Assembly (NCBI GenBank): GCA_916700875.1
Contig: CAKAKS010000032.1
Coordinates: 17,041,629 to 17,105,628, forward strand
Direction of reading: 5' to 3'
Origin: Sebastes aleutianus
Lineage: Eukaryota; Chordata; Actinopteri; Perciformes; Sebastidae
Length of the DNA: 64,000 nucleotides
Shown: piece by piece, positions 1 through 12,827 of the stretch
Layout of the letters: the number at the start of each line of letters is the position of its first letter
Position numbering within the stretch: position 1 is the stretch's first letter
Made by a program: the position numbers and the translations under genes
The notes under the pieces: generated by a model
Databases searched by the model: none
What the model was told of the DNA's origin: nothing
What the model saw: only the letters and a program-made list of their open reading frames with translations

Positions 1-1799
1 CGTATACACATAGGTGTGACAGTTATTGCTGAAACATGGAGATAAATTGGCTTCAGGGATTCTTTCATGCTTTAAATCTGCTCTGGTTGTGAGGCCATGT
101 TGACTGAACTGTCTGAATCTGACATTGTTTGTCATCTTGTGTGGTTCTACTCCAATACATTGTTTGCACCGTGGGCTCCTTTAAATCAGATAATTAATTT
201 TGTTAATCATTATTGATCTCCTCAGTCACCGTGACAGACTTTGGTTCTTCGCTCACCTCTTAACTGCTTGGCTTTGAGGATAAATCCCTGCGCAAAACAG
301 TTATGCAAAAACTGCAGATAATTGGCATGTTGCGTGTGTCCACATGTGTTTATGTGTGTGAATGTGTGGCATTTGGGATGTCCTTTGTGACTCAGGCCAC
401 GTCATACTCTTCACCTTCTACGCTCATACCTTCTGCATGACACTGGCTGTGATCGTCTCATCTCAACGCTATTACTAAAACCATTTGTCTCTTTGATGGG
501 GACCTTGTCATGGGCAATTTATTTTTGGTCAATCACGCAGCCTTTCTTGTGGGATCCATATTTCATGTTTTCACTTTCAAGTTCTAATGACTAATGTGAC
601 TGATCGTGCTGATGACCTGATGTTGCACCATCGTATTACAATCAAATGTTCCTTTACGTCAGCCACATTGCACGGTTTCATATCTTTCGATTATTGGAGC
701 CACAGTTTCATATTGAATACAGCTGAAGGCTCTAAAAGGTCAACAAGTGTCGCAGCTCACTGGCAATATAGATAGATAGATATTTTACATTATTATCACA
801 AAGTATTGGAACTGTTTTCAAGGTTGTGTTTTTCAGTGTAGGTCATTTAATCATCTCTACTGATTTCAACATTGATAAAAAAAAGACATATCACACTTTG
901 AATTGAACATTGCTGCAGCTTAACATCACTGACATCACTGACAGTTGTTAGACATGTGATGTCGCGTGACTGTGCATAAAATGAGTGACAGGACACTGGT
1001 GCAGTGTAACAGAGACATTATAATATCACGTCTGTAGGGTGAACTAACAATGAGCAAATTCTAACATATTTTAGAGCAGGATGTTTTGAGATGTAAGAGA
1101 TATTGTAATATGTCAGCATGATACACGTACTGTAATCTGTGGTTGTGTCAAAGACAAGCAGGCAAGATGACACCAGCATTACCTTTTAGACTACAAGATG
1201 CAAACCGCAGATAAGAAGCCTCAAAAACACGTAAAAACAAACCAGAGTTATGGAACAATTTGTGATGGATAGATAACACAAAGATCAATCTGTACCTGTG
1301 CATGTACCTGTAACGGAAGATGGAGAGTTTGTAGAAACAAAGAAACATTTCCATGACATTATTTATTTGGGTGGATCTGTGTCACTGATACTTTTCTTTA
1401 TCATTTAAACTGAGAAATTAGTTTTATAATTATTACTCCAATTTTACTCTCTGAGGATCATCTTACTGTTTAGAGCATCCATTTGTCTTTCTCTTTCTTG
1501 CCAGAACACACAAATATATTCATCAGTTTGTGTAAAATCATGTTTTCCATGTCATGGATGTGATGCAGAAAAAAGATGAATATTTCATTCATAAATGATT
1601 ACCCTTGTTTCAGAACAAAAACTGTATTTCAGTGATCAAATAAGCAGCATACCTGTAGCTACCTAATGTATCTATTCTTTGTTATTTAGGACTTGAGAGA
1701 TTTTCAATGTATTTTTTTATGCATTTATTCATTTTTTAAAGAACATTTGGCCTTCTTTCGATCTCTTTCACTATTTATTTTTTTAAGAGATTGGTTGCC
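1..1799. other. Intergenic, no gene seen
   Basis: AT-rich, with a very short ATAG run near 770-782. Nothing else was recognised. Confidence 0.5.
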
Positions 1800-2503
1800 A
1801 GTCCAGTCGCACAGTACTTCGTGAAATAGTCACAAAATTGTAATGTATTGATCCGTGTACACAGACACGACTTTCGCATTTTTGTCGTGATAGTCAGCAC
1901 GAAATCAATTCATGTGTAATCCATGTAATTGTGAACTGGGAAGTATAAAGTGCTGCTAACACCATGTAGGGAGGATGTTGGGGTGGATCAAAAACACAAG
2001 ACTTTCACCCAGGAGACTGCTGTTCGTGTCCCGTGTGAAACCACAAGTCAAAGTTGATTTATTTGGAACATTTAAGTTACGGCACTTCCAGAGTTATTTT
2101 AACCCAAAACACAATGGTTTTGTAAACCTAACTTAGTGGTTTTGTTGCCTAAGCCTAACCAAGTTGTTAGGCAAAGTTGTTTTTGTCACGTAACTTCCGT
2201 ATTTAAGTTACGGCACTTCCGGTGTTATTTTAACCCAAACCCTGATCTTTTCCTAAACCTAACTTAGTGGTTTTGTTGCCTAAGCCTAACCAAGTTGATC
2301 TTTTCCCTAAGCCTAACTAAGTAGTTTTATTTTGAAAAGACTGGAGTGGAAATTGACACGTGCGTCACGTCTGTTGTTGAAAGTCAAGCTGAGCGTTGAA
2401 AAAAACGGGAAAATAGGGAAATTCTTGTCTATGTACACGAATCAAATAGATTCAATTCCGTGACTATTTCATGAACTTCCGTGAGACTGTGTTGTGGTTG
2501 TAC
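1800..2503 (+). mobile_element. TTAGGTTTAGG-family MITE with about 65-bp TIRs
   Basis: The left TIR includes TTCGTGAAATAGTCAC and GATCCGTGTACACAGACACG. The right TIR, on the other strand, reads TTCATGAAATAGTCACGG and GATTCGTGTACATAGACA. The interior has repeated blocks CCTAAACCTAACTTAGTGG and TTGTTGCCTAAGCCTAACC. It has no coding capacity. The copies at 30.1 and 44.6 kb are related and inverted. Confidence 0.8.
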
Positions 2504-5154
2504 ACTGAAACGTTTCTATTAAGTTTTGTTCTATCATTAATAAGTTAAAATCTCAGTCGTATGTTCTCCAGCGACGCGGCCTATACGGGCTTCTCCCACA
2601 CATGAAGCCTCCTCAGCCGTGTTTTACCAACTAGGCTGCTGGGAGCACTTGAAGATATGCTGTGGTCGTCCCTTCCTAGGTGTTGACCAGGCTTAGCCCC
2701 TTTGAGCCCCTCCAGTTCCGAAGGAGATTACCAACTGTGGGTGGTTTAGACCCACAGGCAGCGACTCACTATTGACTTATTTCACTACTTACAATATGAA
2801 CCTCTGATCCCAAAGTCTGGGTCTTTGTGTGTGTGGATGAGAAAACAGTGCAAAAAAAGTCTTCTCCTTTTTTTGGTACATAATTTGGTGAAAATTGACT
2901 TTAAAAACTTGAAAAGTTCACCTGCCGTCACTTTTCTTTTTACGTGAGCAGACTCACAGAGCTCACATATCTTCTGACATTTGCCTTTGGCCATTTAGGG
3001 GAGAGGTCAGCAGTGCTTTGCTGCTTAGACGTTAGCCCGGAGAGTGGGGTGATTTCACCTCTGTGCCTGTGTCACTAAATCCTGCTCGGAGCCGCTCACC
3101 TGTGAACACCAGCCCTTAATCAGCAGCAGCTCAAAGGTGACCCGGCCGCCTTGACCCCGAGCCCCGTGTCATAACACACCTTCATTTTCTCTTTCTTCTC
3201 TCTCAGACACTCCGTGAAGTGCTCACTAGTGCAGACACGCGCCACAGCCATTGATCAAACCTCAGCTTTCACAAATGCTCGGACATCTCGTTGGAACATT
3301 CTTCAACGCGGCCGCCTCGTGTTTCTCTGGGTGCTCGCGCTGCTTGTCCTGTAATCCCCTAACCCAGCCCTGGGACCTGAAAGCCTGTAAGTGGCGTGAG
3401 GGGTTAAGGGAAGGGAGAAGGACAAGGGAAGCAGAGTTTGAGGATGGATTGGACAAACTATTTTAATCCCTGTAATGGAATTGGCATGTAAACTCATGAA
3501 CCGAGAAGTAAACAGAAAGAAAATGGAGAGGGATGGATGTTGAATTGGTCTGAGCCTTTCCGGGGGGAGCTGTGTTGAAACTCACATTTAAACTGCTTGC
3601 AAACCCCCTCCCACCCTTTCACCCAGAACAAAGATAGGTCGAAGTCTTTTCCGGCCCATCTCCTTCAACAGACATCGCTGTTTAGATAAACACTATAAGT
3701 TTCCTTCTATAAAGAATGTTTAGGTTTCAAGTCGCAAGGTTTTGTTTTTTTTCTACAGAAACGTTTGGCCTGAAGTGGGTATTAGCAGTCTAAGTTATTT
3801 TAATGATAAGATAAAGGGATTTCAGAATTAAAAGCAGCCATGCCAAGCCATCATCTCGTATAACACTCTTGTTGGAGAAAATCATCAGGCCCATTAGAAA
3901 GAGAGATCATCAGTGACACTCCAGCGTAAGCGATTGAGGCTCAGTCTGCCAAATGATGTGGAGTTACTGACCGCCGTCCTGCCAAGTGAGTGACAGGACT
4001 TTAATGTCCCTCCATCTCCTGCTGTCGCTGGCGCAAACCTGCCCCTGCCAGATGTTATCAAAGGGGGCTGGTCAAGTGAGTGGCGGCGGGGGCCTTTTTT
4101 TAGGCCTTTCTCTCCCTCTGTCAGGGTGCAAGGAGACACACTCGGGCCTCAACACTGTCCAGACGCAGCCTGAGTGGGGCAACGCCTGATGCCGGGACTC
4201 TGGGGGGTTACGCCAGTAAACTCTCTCAATGGATTAAAAAGCTTTTTTATCACCATTTGGATTGGCACTTGAAGATACTCCTTTAATCTGAGAGGGGGAA
4301 TTGACTTTGCCCACACCGCGGTCCCCTAAGAGGCCAAGCTAAGAGGAGGCCAAATAAATTCTCCGGCGGTGGCCCTTGCTTTGTGACGAAGAACCTTCCA
4401 AGTGTTTTGTGCTGGTGCTCCAGAAAAACAGATTAGACTTGAATAGATGGAAATTGATGCGGTATAGACTCTGATGAGAGGTCCTGTGACCAGAGCTTAA
4501 AAGTTGAATATCTGGAATTCTTTGTGTGGCAATCAAACTTTATTCTCGAAATCGGGTTATGAGGTTACTGTACAAAAGTTGCTGTTCAGCTAATCCGATT
4601 TTCAGGAAGTCATGCACCACCTTAACTGACCCTGAATGAAAGCAGAAAGTGCAAAAGTGTCACAATTATTGATATAATTCAAACTGCATGTCAACTAAAG
4701 CTTTTAATTCCATCAGCGGCAAAGGGGTTTAACCTCATAAATTATAAATGGACCAGAGACCAGCCGCAGACATCCCAACAAACCACTGTGAAGTAAGACA
4801 TCAACAAGACTTTACAACCAAACCTACCTCGGTATTATATTTTCACTGCATCTGTGTCGTCCAAAGCTGTCTAATCATTTGAGGCTATCAAGAAGCTTGG
4901 GTGAGTGTCAACAGCGTCTTTTCCAACCATGACATATAATACAGCATGTAAATCACTCCAGGGACCCGTTATTCCTTCAAGAATGTAATTACATACTTTC
5001 AAATAAAACTTGAAAGGGCCCAACAAGTTTTAAAACGCAGTGTGTGCTCCCAAGACGGCAGGAAGGAATTCCAAGCAGTTGGAATATGCTAACATCCCTG
5101 TGTGGGCGAACCATGGGCAACAGGAGAGGCGAGGGAGTGTTGAAACAGAAAAAT
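2504..5154. other. Intergenic, no gene seen
   Basis: The part at 2560-2760 (CGACGCGGCCTATACGGGC and on) looks different in composition from its flanks and may be an unidentified repeat. The remainder is unique. No coding evidence. Confidence 0.4.
3960..4260. promoter_or_regulatory. Candidate regulatory block
   Basis: Repeat-free, GC-richer than its surroundings, with GATGTTATCAAAGGGGG (TCF/LEF-like ATCAAAGG) between two AAGTGAGTG words. Weak evidence, composition only. Confidence 0.2.
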
Positions 5155-5335
5155 ACTTAAAGCTAGGGTCGGTAATCTTTAGAAACTAGTAAGATTACAC
5201 CAGATTTTGAAAATTGTCCAACCGAAAAACAGCCCAATAGTTCCATAAATCCCTAAATCTAGAAGTCGGCAGCACTGACAGTCCGTCCCTTCAGGCCTCC
5301 CTCCGAAGCCACTCCCCCAAAATTATCATTCTGAA
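5155..5335 (+). repeat. Possible dispersed repeat (AAAGCTAGGGTCGGTAATC)
   Basis: The text from AAAGCTAGGGTCGGTAATC through ACCGAAAAACAGCCCAATAG and AAGCCACTCCCCCAAA resembles a widespread teleost repeat. Boundaries are uncertain. Confidence 0.45.
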
Positions 5336-5934
5336 CTTAAACCACGAACATAACTATTGTTAGTATTCACAGCTGTCAAGTTAGCAGCTTGTAGAATACA
5401 AGACTGACTGCGGGCAGAGTGCGCGCAGGCAGGCCATTCAATCATTTCATTTGGGCCAAATAAACAGATTTCTGACTTTTAAAACAAGAACCAAAAGGAG
5501 TCTTAAACATGCACTTAATAGCTATAGCTTACATGTATGTTGAGCTAAAAGAATGAGGCTAAAGCTGCATGGCCCCGGCTAGAAGTCAGCATCCTCATCA
5601 GTTGAATGATAATCTATTTTGAAGACATGGAAATAAAAGAAACCGCAGCATTCTTGTACTGCAGTGTAGAGCCAGATTGTCCCCTATATTATTATAAGTA
5701 TTATAAACATAAAATGTACCAGACTGTTATTTCATTCTAACCTGTTTGCGTATTACGTATTTTTCCAAGCAGTATGTTTTCACTTTTAACATTTCAAGAG
5801 AAAAGGCTTTAGGATGAGGATGATCTGATGTGTTGAACGTAACGCTATCTCATGTAACGTCAGTGTAAACTTCTCCAAATACAAGAAAGTATTCACAATA
5901 CACCAATAAATAAATAACATCATAAGAAGCCCCT

Positions 5935-6296
5935 TTGAGACATCGGGTAGTGGAGCTGCGGTATTGAGGTCCCGCCCACACACCCGCCGAGCCAATCACG
6001 AGCCAAGCACGTCCGCAGCTTGTTAGCGAGAGAGAATTACAGCTGTCAGTCATGGCGTCACACTCTATTTTTATAGCATCAAATAACTTAAAACCTTGAA
6101 CACTTGAACATACATCAGTGTGATAAGAACCACCTAAAATGACAGAAATCTTTGGGAATTTTTTTTTGACTTTCCGCTAACATGGAGGAGGCGGGATTTA
6201 TGCCCTATACTGCAGCCAGCCACCAGGGGGCGATCGAGATGTTTTAGCTTCACTTTTGGGCAGCTGTCATGTCGTCCATCTTTATTTATAGTCTAT
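5935..6296 (+). repeat. Dispersed teleost repeat (GCCAATCACGAGCCAAG / CCAGGGGGCGATCGAG)
   Basis: Ordered words CCCGCCGAGCCAATCACG, ATTACAGCTGTCAGTCATG, GGCGGGATTTATGCCC, CCAGCCACCAGGGGGCGATC and TTTATTTATAGTCTATGG match a frequent fish repeat that I recall. Confidence 0.6.
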
Positions 6297-6644
6297 GGCC
6301 GTATTCGAAACCGCCTACTACACACTACTGACGGATGCGGTATGCAGTATACAATACATACTGCGTTCCTCAGTAGTATGAAACTGTTAAATCAGTTTAT
6401 TTTGCAGTATGCTGTCGTTGTGACCATAGACCTGGACTGTACCGACGCTTTGCATTGTGGGGTACGGTAGGCGAGGTAGACTCGTCCGATGGGTACTGGA
6501 GATTTTTTCCAAATCAGTACGACATCCGGGTATTTTTGGCGTAATGTAGATTTTGCTCTTGTTTGCATATTGCATACTACATGCTACACTTTGGCCAAAT
6601 CAGTTCATACTGCTGGTATAGCATGTAGCTTAGAATACAGCCTT
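6297..6644. mobile_element. 348-bp MITE (GGCCGTATTCGAAACCGC)
   Basis: The left end GGCCGTATTCGAAACCGC and the right end, AAGGCTGTATTCTAAGCTAC on the other strand, are imperfect inverted repeats. The subterminal CATACTAC-type words are like those of the 48215 element. Confidence 0.6.
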
Positions 6645-8690
6645 AGTGCTTAGTTACTGTTGCTAAGCTATGATTGGACAATCACTGTTCAGGGCAGGAG
6701 TTTAACGAATGGTCAGTTCTGATCTGTGTCAATAACAACAGGAAGCTGGACTCAAATTCAACATAAATTGAATTCAAACAGAAATGCTCATTTTTGGTTA
6801 GTGCCGTATGAGCTGGCTCAAAAGCAGGTAGAATTTGTGCTTCTTAATTTTATTCAAAATTGATAAGCAAGATGGCAAAAAGTATAATCACAATGATGAT
6901 GAATATGTCTGTTGTATTGCATTGCTTACATGATTCTCTATGAATTGTTATCACCAGTTAATTAAATGGTTACAACATTAATAAAGCATGATTCTGATGA
7001 TATATCTTATACATGTCTTATACTGTACATATATTCAGAGGTCGGGACTACTGGTCTATGGCCACGGTCTTGCTTGCTTTGTGAGTAATCTGCTGACTGA
7101 TTATGTGCTTGACTGATACGTCAAAACACTAATAAAAGGAACATGAATTGATTTATTAGGAGAGGCAGATTTGTTTATCAAACTTGGGGTCTCCAGCTTG
7201 GATATTCGTCAGTGTAAATTTGTTTGTAATGTCAACACAGCACAACAGCTGGATGCAGAATAGAGGGGAGACTTTTGTCACAGTGCAAATTTAAAGCAAT
7301 ACTTGTGATTGACTTGAGCGTGTTAGTATACATGTTTGTTTCCTAAACTGATTTTGTAATTACTTTTGAAGCTATTACATATAGCTCATAGATTTCACAT
7401 AACCATAAACTTACATAAGACTTTTTTTTGTGAGAAAAAAAAAATCTCCACGGTCACTTTTTGGTCTTTAACAGAGTCCATTAAATGTCCTGTAGTCTAT
7501 AAACTGAACAATATGGCTGCCAGAAATGACAAGCTTCCTTTCAGTGATACGGTTTACTCACCGGTTTAATCCAGTCTGAGTAAAGCTCCTGTGTTTGTTG
7601 AGTATGTAAAGCTGTTCTAACCGAGGCTCAGTATCCAATGACTCACTCCTGACGTAATATTTCATGGTGTAGTCGGATGTTACTCTCAGGGGTGTCTGGC
7701 CTGCTGCTTGGGATTTGGCACGGAGCAGTAGGTGGTCAGGCGATTAGGTCACCACACTGCTCAGAGATCCAGGAATGCTGTAACCCAGGTTTTTTGGGAT
7801 CCGCCGTGCTTCCGATCTCGCTGTGGGAACCGATATGTTGCGCGCCTGTGCGATGGAAAATGCACTTATGTTAAAGCAGAGAGAAGAGAGTAGCCTCCAG
7901 GTTCCACCCAGCACCACATAATTAAACTAGGAGGGAATTTTACACACTTTAAAGAGAGAACCTCTCCACTTTGCTTTCAGGGCAGCGGCTCGTAATTGCT
8001 TTAGCTGGAACGGTTGACGTTTTAGGAGTGGTCGGAATATCTTGGCGAAGCCGGTAGCAACAAAGCTCTCGTGCCTGGAAGAATGAGCCTGTTGTGGTTG
8101 TTTTGGGAGGAAATTCTACAAATATGACCATGATGTGACATATACACTTTCAACCACCGTGTGTTGGTGTGCATGGTAACTACATCAACCCTAGGAACAT
8201 ATTTCAGAAGCAAGTCACAGAAGCAGCCATGACGATATGGCGTTTTAGGAAAAAAAAAAGGTACAAGGAGAAGGGGAGGACTACTGAAGAATTCCCTTTT
8301 GCAGGATATCCTATGATCTTTTTCTGGATGGCTGACTGAAAACTTAATTTCTAGCTGGGCTTGTAATTGTAGGTCATTTTGCTCTATGAGTGCAATTGCA
8401 GATTTGATAAACAAGGTCCTCTGGCAGCGCACTGTTTACTTTCAGGGCCTTGATTTGAGAGCTGAAGCTCAGGGGTGGGATACAGTTTACCCCACATACA
8501 CTCACGCAGGCACGCTAACACAACACACTGTACAGTATGAGCGCGCACAGACATGCACACATGCATGAGGAACCAGAGGTCATCACGTTAATAATAAGGC
8601 TGGTTCTATATTTTTCTCATTGTCAACAAATCCTATGAAAATGCCAACAAATTGTTATTTTGTCTCTCCATTCTTTCCTACTTCCTCTGT
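6645..8690. other. Intergenic, no gene seen
   Basis: AT-rich unique DNA. The 136-codon frame at 8022-8432 (-) shows no family features. Confidence 0.45.
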
Positions 8691-9880
8691 AGCCGTGTTT
8701 CCATTCACATATTTTTATGCTCATTTTGAAGAATCCTATTAAAGGAGACACATCAGGTGAATAGGGTAAAATTCAAATTTGGTATCACCATGAAACTTCT
8801 CCAGTTGATTACTTACATTATAGCAATTATTTTTTGTGATACAAGTTTTCCGGAAATGTTGTGTGTAAATATGCAAATGAGGCATTATTATTTGAAATGT
8901 GTGCATATTTGTATACATTTCCAGAACAGAAATCATGAATCAATGAACATTGGATCACGTCAGGTTCAAAATTCTTGTTTCATTTTGTTGACATAATAGA
9001 GTCAAAGGTTATTACTGAGGGAATTTTGGAGTTCTTTTTTATCACTCCATAAATCAGAAAATACTGTCAACAGCCATAAAATAATATTTTTTTTGCCATG
9101 TTTTTAGGAATAAAATGTTCTATAAATCAGGCTATGAATGATATATGAAACAAACTCCTCAGAACCTTCATTAGATAGGAATTAATCTGTAAAGTTTGGT
9201 GGATACTGGTGCTACTGAAGTGGAGATTTCTGGTTCACAGTATGAGAAAAGAATATTTTGAGAAAACGGCCTTTAAAGATATTGTAAAACTATATACATT
9301 ATGCAGGACAGTTTAATTAATATATATCACCATAAAACATCCCCAGTTGATTACTTATATTAAGACATTATTTTTTGTATTACAAGTTTTCTGAAATATT
9401 ATCTTTAAATATGCAAATGGTTCATTATCTGATGTTAACTTTTGGTGAATTTAGGAGAAATCCTCAGACACAAATAGACAAAGTAGTAAAATAAACACTT
9501 AAATGTTTATTTTGGAAGTTTTCTTTTCACTAGTCTGAAAGAAGACATGTTGTGGAAGCAAAAATCTCAAAATTGACCAGTGAATGAAAAAATGTGTTTT
9601 TGCTTTTCACTTTAAAATGGCAAAATTTGATCAAACTTTCTCAATTGCCCCGAAAAAATGTTAAGCTCACTTCAGATGGTTTTTGTCAAAAAAGCAAACA
9701 TTTAAATCACATGATCATCACGTAAAGCGTAGCCTATATTGCCAACTTCTGATGAAACTATGCCGTCTAGTTTATTCGCTCTAAACCAGTTGATGTAAAT
9801 GTGCCTAATACACATTTCTGTTTTGCAACATTTCAAGTGTTTGCTTAAAATTCGCTTGACAATTGAATGGAAACACGGCC
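8691..9880. mobile_element. 1.19-kb TIR element (CCGTGTTTCCATTCA)
   Basis: The left end AGCCGTGTTTCCATTCA and the right end, GGCCGTGTTTCCATTCA on the other strand, are near-perfect inverted repeats. CCTCTG occurs just outside both ends and may be part of a target duplication. Inside, 8783-8890 and 9325-9429 are diverged direct copies sharing CCAGTTGATTACTTA, ACAAGTTTTC and AAATATGCAAATG. No coding capacity. Confidence 0.75.
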
Positions 9881-10846
9881 TCTGGCTCTCAGCCCCAAGC
9901 CCATTTGTTCTTACTGAAAAACAGGTCATAAATATACTTTCAAATTTGATAAAAACAGGCTAAAACAGCTGGGATCTGTATGTTTTAGCAAATATCACTC
10001 AAACAGGAGTAAATAGTAAATTTTTTGGGGTACTATTTTCAGCTCGGATTTGTTGCGTGACTGAGTATTTACGGTAGCAGAACGGTGTATGTGGGATTGA
10101 CTAAAAATAAACTACAGCGCCCAGGTTCCTCGTACTGAAGTAACACGTCACCCAGTACAGCGGTGTGGCTCGTTGATGTGTTTTTAATCGTTTTTGGAGG
10201 TCTATGGCTCAAAGACTTGTTAATAGGATCAATTAATTGACAATAATTGTTGACAATAAGAAAAATATAGAATATCATCAACGTTAATTCCGTACCGGTG
10301 CTGAGCTGAATCCGATCTGTGAATCAATCTTTAGGCTCGTTTTAATTCTCTCTCGTTAAAGTTATGGTCTGCACCTCTGGTGGGCTGGTGCAGATCCTAA
10401 ATCAGATAGTTAAGAGGCCAGATGTAACTCGAGTTGTTGACTGCTGGGAAGCTCTTAAAAGCATGCTTAGTCACATTACCTGTAATTCCACGTCAAATCA
10501 AGCTTCTTGTTGAAAGTCTGCTTCGGAGAAGAGGATGCGTAATGCCCGAGCAATGGAATACCAGAAAAAAAAGATGCTCCAATCTCAAACAAACCCGGTT
10601 TTAAACCAAAAAAATAAAGCTAAAGCGGGGAGGAAAGTTCAGTCCGATTTCTCCGCTGTAGTTTCAGAGACGTGGTAACGGATCCAGCTAACTGAAGCCA
10701 CATTTTTTCTCCTCTCTGTGCTTCACCGCCGGTCCCCGGGGCCCGTTGACATGACACAAATTTTCCGCTGACAATAAAATAAATAAATAAATACACAAAG
10801 GGTTGATGATTCCAAAATGAGTCAGGAGCATTAAGAGTGGTTGTGC

Positions 10847-10863
10847 TTTTTTTTTTTTTTTTT
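10847..10863 (+). repeat. T17 homopolymer
   Basis: A run of 17 T, followed 40 bp later by a (CA)n tract at 10901-10925. Confidence 0.9.
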
Positions 10864-10900
10864 ACTGCAAGAGCATACTTGAGGGCTGCAGCTGGAGATC

Positions 10901-10925
10901 ACACAAACACACACACACACACACA
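10901..10925 (+). repeat. (CA)n microsatellite
   Basis: CA tract with one AAA interruption. Confidence 0.9.
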
Positions 10926-11455
10926 GACTTGGAAGACGGGGCCAGGCCCTCGAGGGGCCCGCTGGGTTAGAGCACCGAATGCTAACAGTAAGCGTTTGGA
11001 TTTTCTTTTCCAACGTCTCAAAGTAGAAAGTCGTGCACTCAAAGCCCTTCTCCCCATCGGAAAATCTAATTTATAATGACTGTGTGTTTATACGCATATG
11101 AATATCCCTTTATCGTTCAGGAAAGACAAATACGACATTTCTGTGTTGACGCATGCAAACATCGTATCCTTTTCACAAAAACCCAAATAAGCTCATGGAA
11201 TAAAAGCTTATTGGGGAAAAAAAGTACCACAGTTTTAGTGATATTAGCCAGGATAATGATGCATGTGTGCATGTTATTCCAGTTATTGTTGTCTTCAGCG
11301 GTTTGGCACACTTTAAATGGTATCTGAGGCCTCATTTGAAATGTTTTGTTTATTTGGGGATATCCGGGAGCAGAAAAAGATATGTATAAACATATCCTGA
11401 ATTTGATCCTAACCAGAACACAACTACAAAAAAAAGAGAAGTGGATGTGAGTAAA

Positions 11456-11475
11456 CCTCCCTCCCTCCCTCCCTC
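11456..11475 (+). repeat. (CTCC)n microsatellite
   Basis: Five tandem units. Confidence 0.85.
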
Positions 11476-12394
11476 TTTGTTCCTGTAACAAACACCTTCC
11501 ATCCCAAGCCTGCTTCCTCTCCTCTGGAGCTGTAGGTGCGAAAAACGGGAGGCCCAAACCCTGCTGCGGGAGCCCGCTGGTCACCATGGCAACTGCTCAA
11601 ACACACCAGTGGTTGGTGTTGGGGTAACTGCCAAATTTGTTGCGTTACTCTGCCGGTTTCCCCTGCAACACTTTGCCCCACCCACAGGGAGCCTGGGGAG
11701 AAGAGGTGAGAACACCGAGACGAGAGAGGGAGGGGAGGGAAAGAGAGCAACCCAGTGACTTCCCAGAAGTCTCCATCCCTCCTCGTGCTGCTTTGAGTAA
11801 AATCACACCACGGTTCTCCGTGGTTTCCTGTTCTCTCCTCCCATCTCAGAGCTTCTAGCTGGCTCTTATTTATTTATCATACATAATACACAAGAAGCTA
11901 AAAGGGGTCATGGTTTTTGCTGTGTTGTTTTATTTATCCATGTTGTATTTTCCCAAACTTGAAGGCCATATTCAGCATGAATGACTAATTTTGATGATGT
12001 CATCACATTGCAAAAAAAAAAAAAGTTGTCAGCTTTTGCTGCAACACAATACAACCTCATCTGCAACGGCCAATCAAATACATGAAAGGACCAATTTTTT
12101 ATATTTTTTAAAAATACTGAGGTGATGAATCCACCAGCAGAATCCCCCAGGCCTATACGAAATTTTGGGAAAGCCACCAACCAATCTATGTATTTTTTTT
12201 AAATTATTTTTTTATTTCACATTATATCTATTAATTTATATTTTCAGTTATATTTTATGTAAACTGTATTACCGTCCATTATGTTGTAAAGTTGTTTCAA
12301 GCCTTCTCTGAACTGCCAGGTATTATAATCATTATATTATATTATAATGATTTCATGTGTTTTTGTATAATTTGTTAAATTGTATGATAATTAC

Positions 12395-12827
12395 TAGGGC
12401 TGTGTATTGGCAAGAATCCGGCGATACGATACGTATCATGATACAGCGATTACAATTCAATATATTGAGATGTATTTTGATACTGTAAGAAAGGCGATAT
12501 ATTGCGTTTTTTTTTCAAATCTAATTTTAGGAAAACTGTGGTATTATAAAGAAACCATCATATGCATAAAATCTGAGTAAAAAACAAGTTTACTTTTTTA
12601 TGCAATCAGAACAGTGGGATCTGGATTTGCATTTATCACAGTCCCTGTAACATCCAACATTATAGCACTAATTTGAGAGGACATATACACTGAGAGGACG
12701 CATATCTTTGCAAATGTAATAAAGTGTTGACTGAGTTAATCTTTGCATGTAAACTATTAATAAAAAAAATCTATACAGTATCGCAAAACAATGTCGCGAT
12801 ATTCGATATTTTCAACATTTTCTTATA
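12395..12827. mobile_element. hAT-like element remnant
   Basis: TAGGGCTGTGTATTGGCAAG, then repeated GATACGATACGTATC and ATGTCGCGATATTCGATATT words. It is flanked by ATAATTAC (12387-12394) and ACAATTAC (12828-12835), a 7/8 match for an 8-bp target duplication. The right terminus is poorly conserved. Confidence 0.6.

Larger units (their letters stand above)
9881..12394. other. Intergenic, no gene seen
   Basis: AT-rich unique sequence with the simple repeats listed. The frame at 11117-11587 (-) has no domain. Confidence 0.45.

Noticed and set aside
11117..11587. 156-codon - strand frame
   Set aside because: Runs through a CTCC microsatellite and has no domain.
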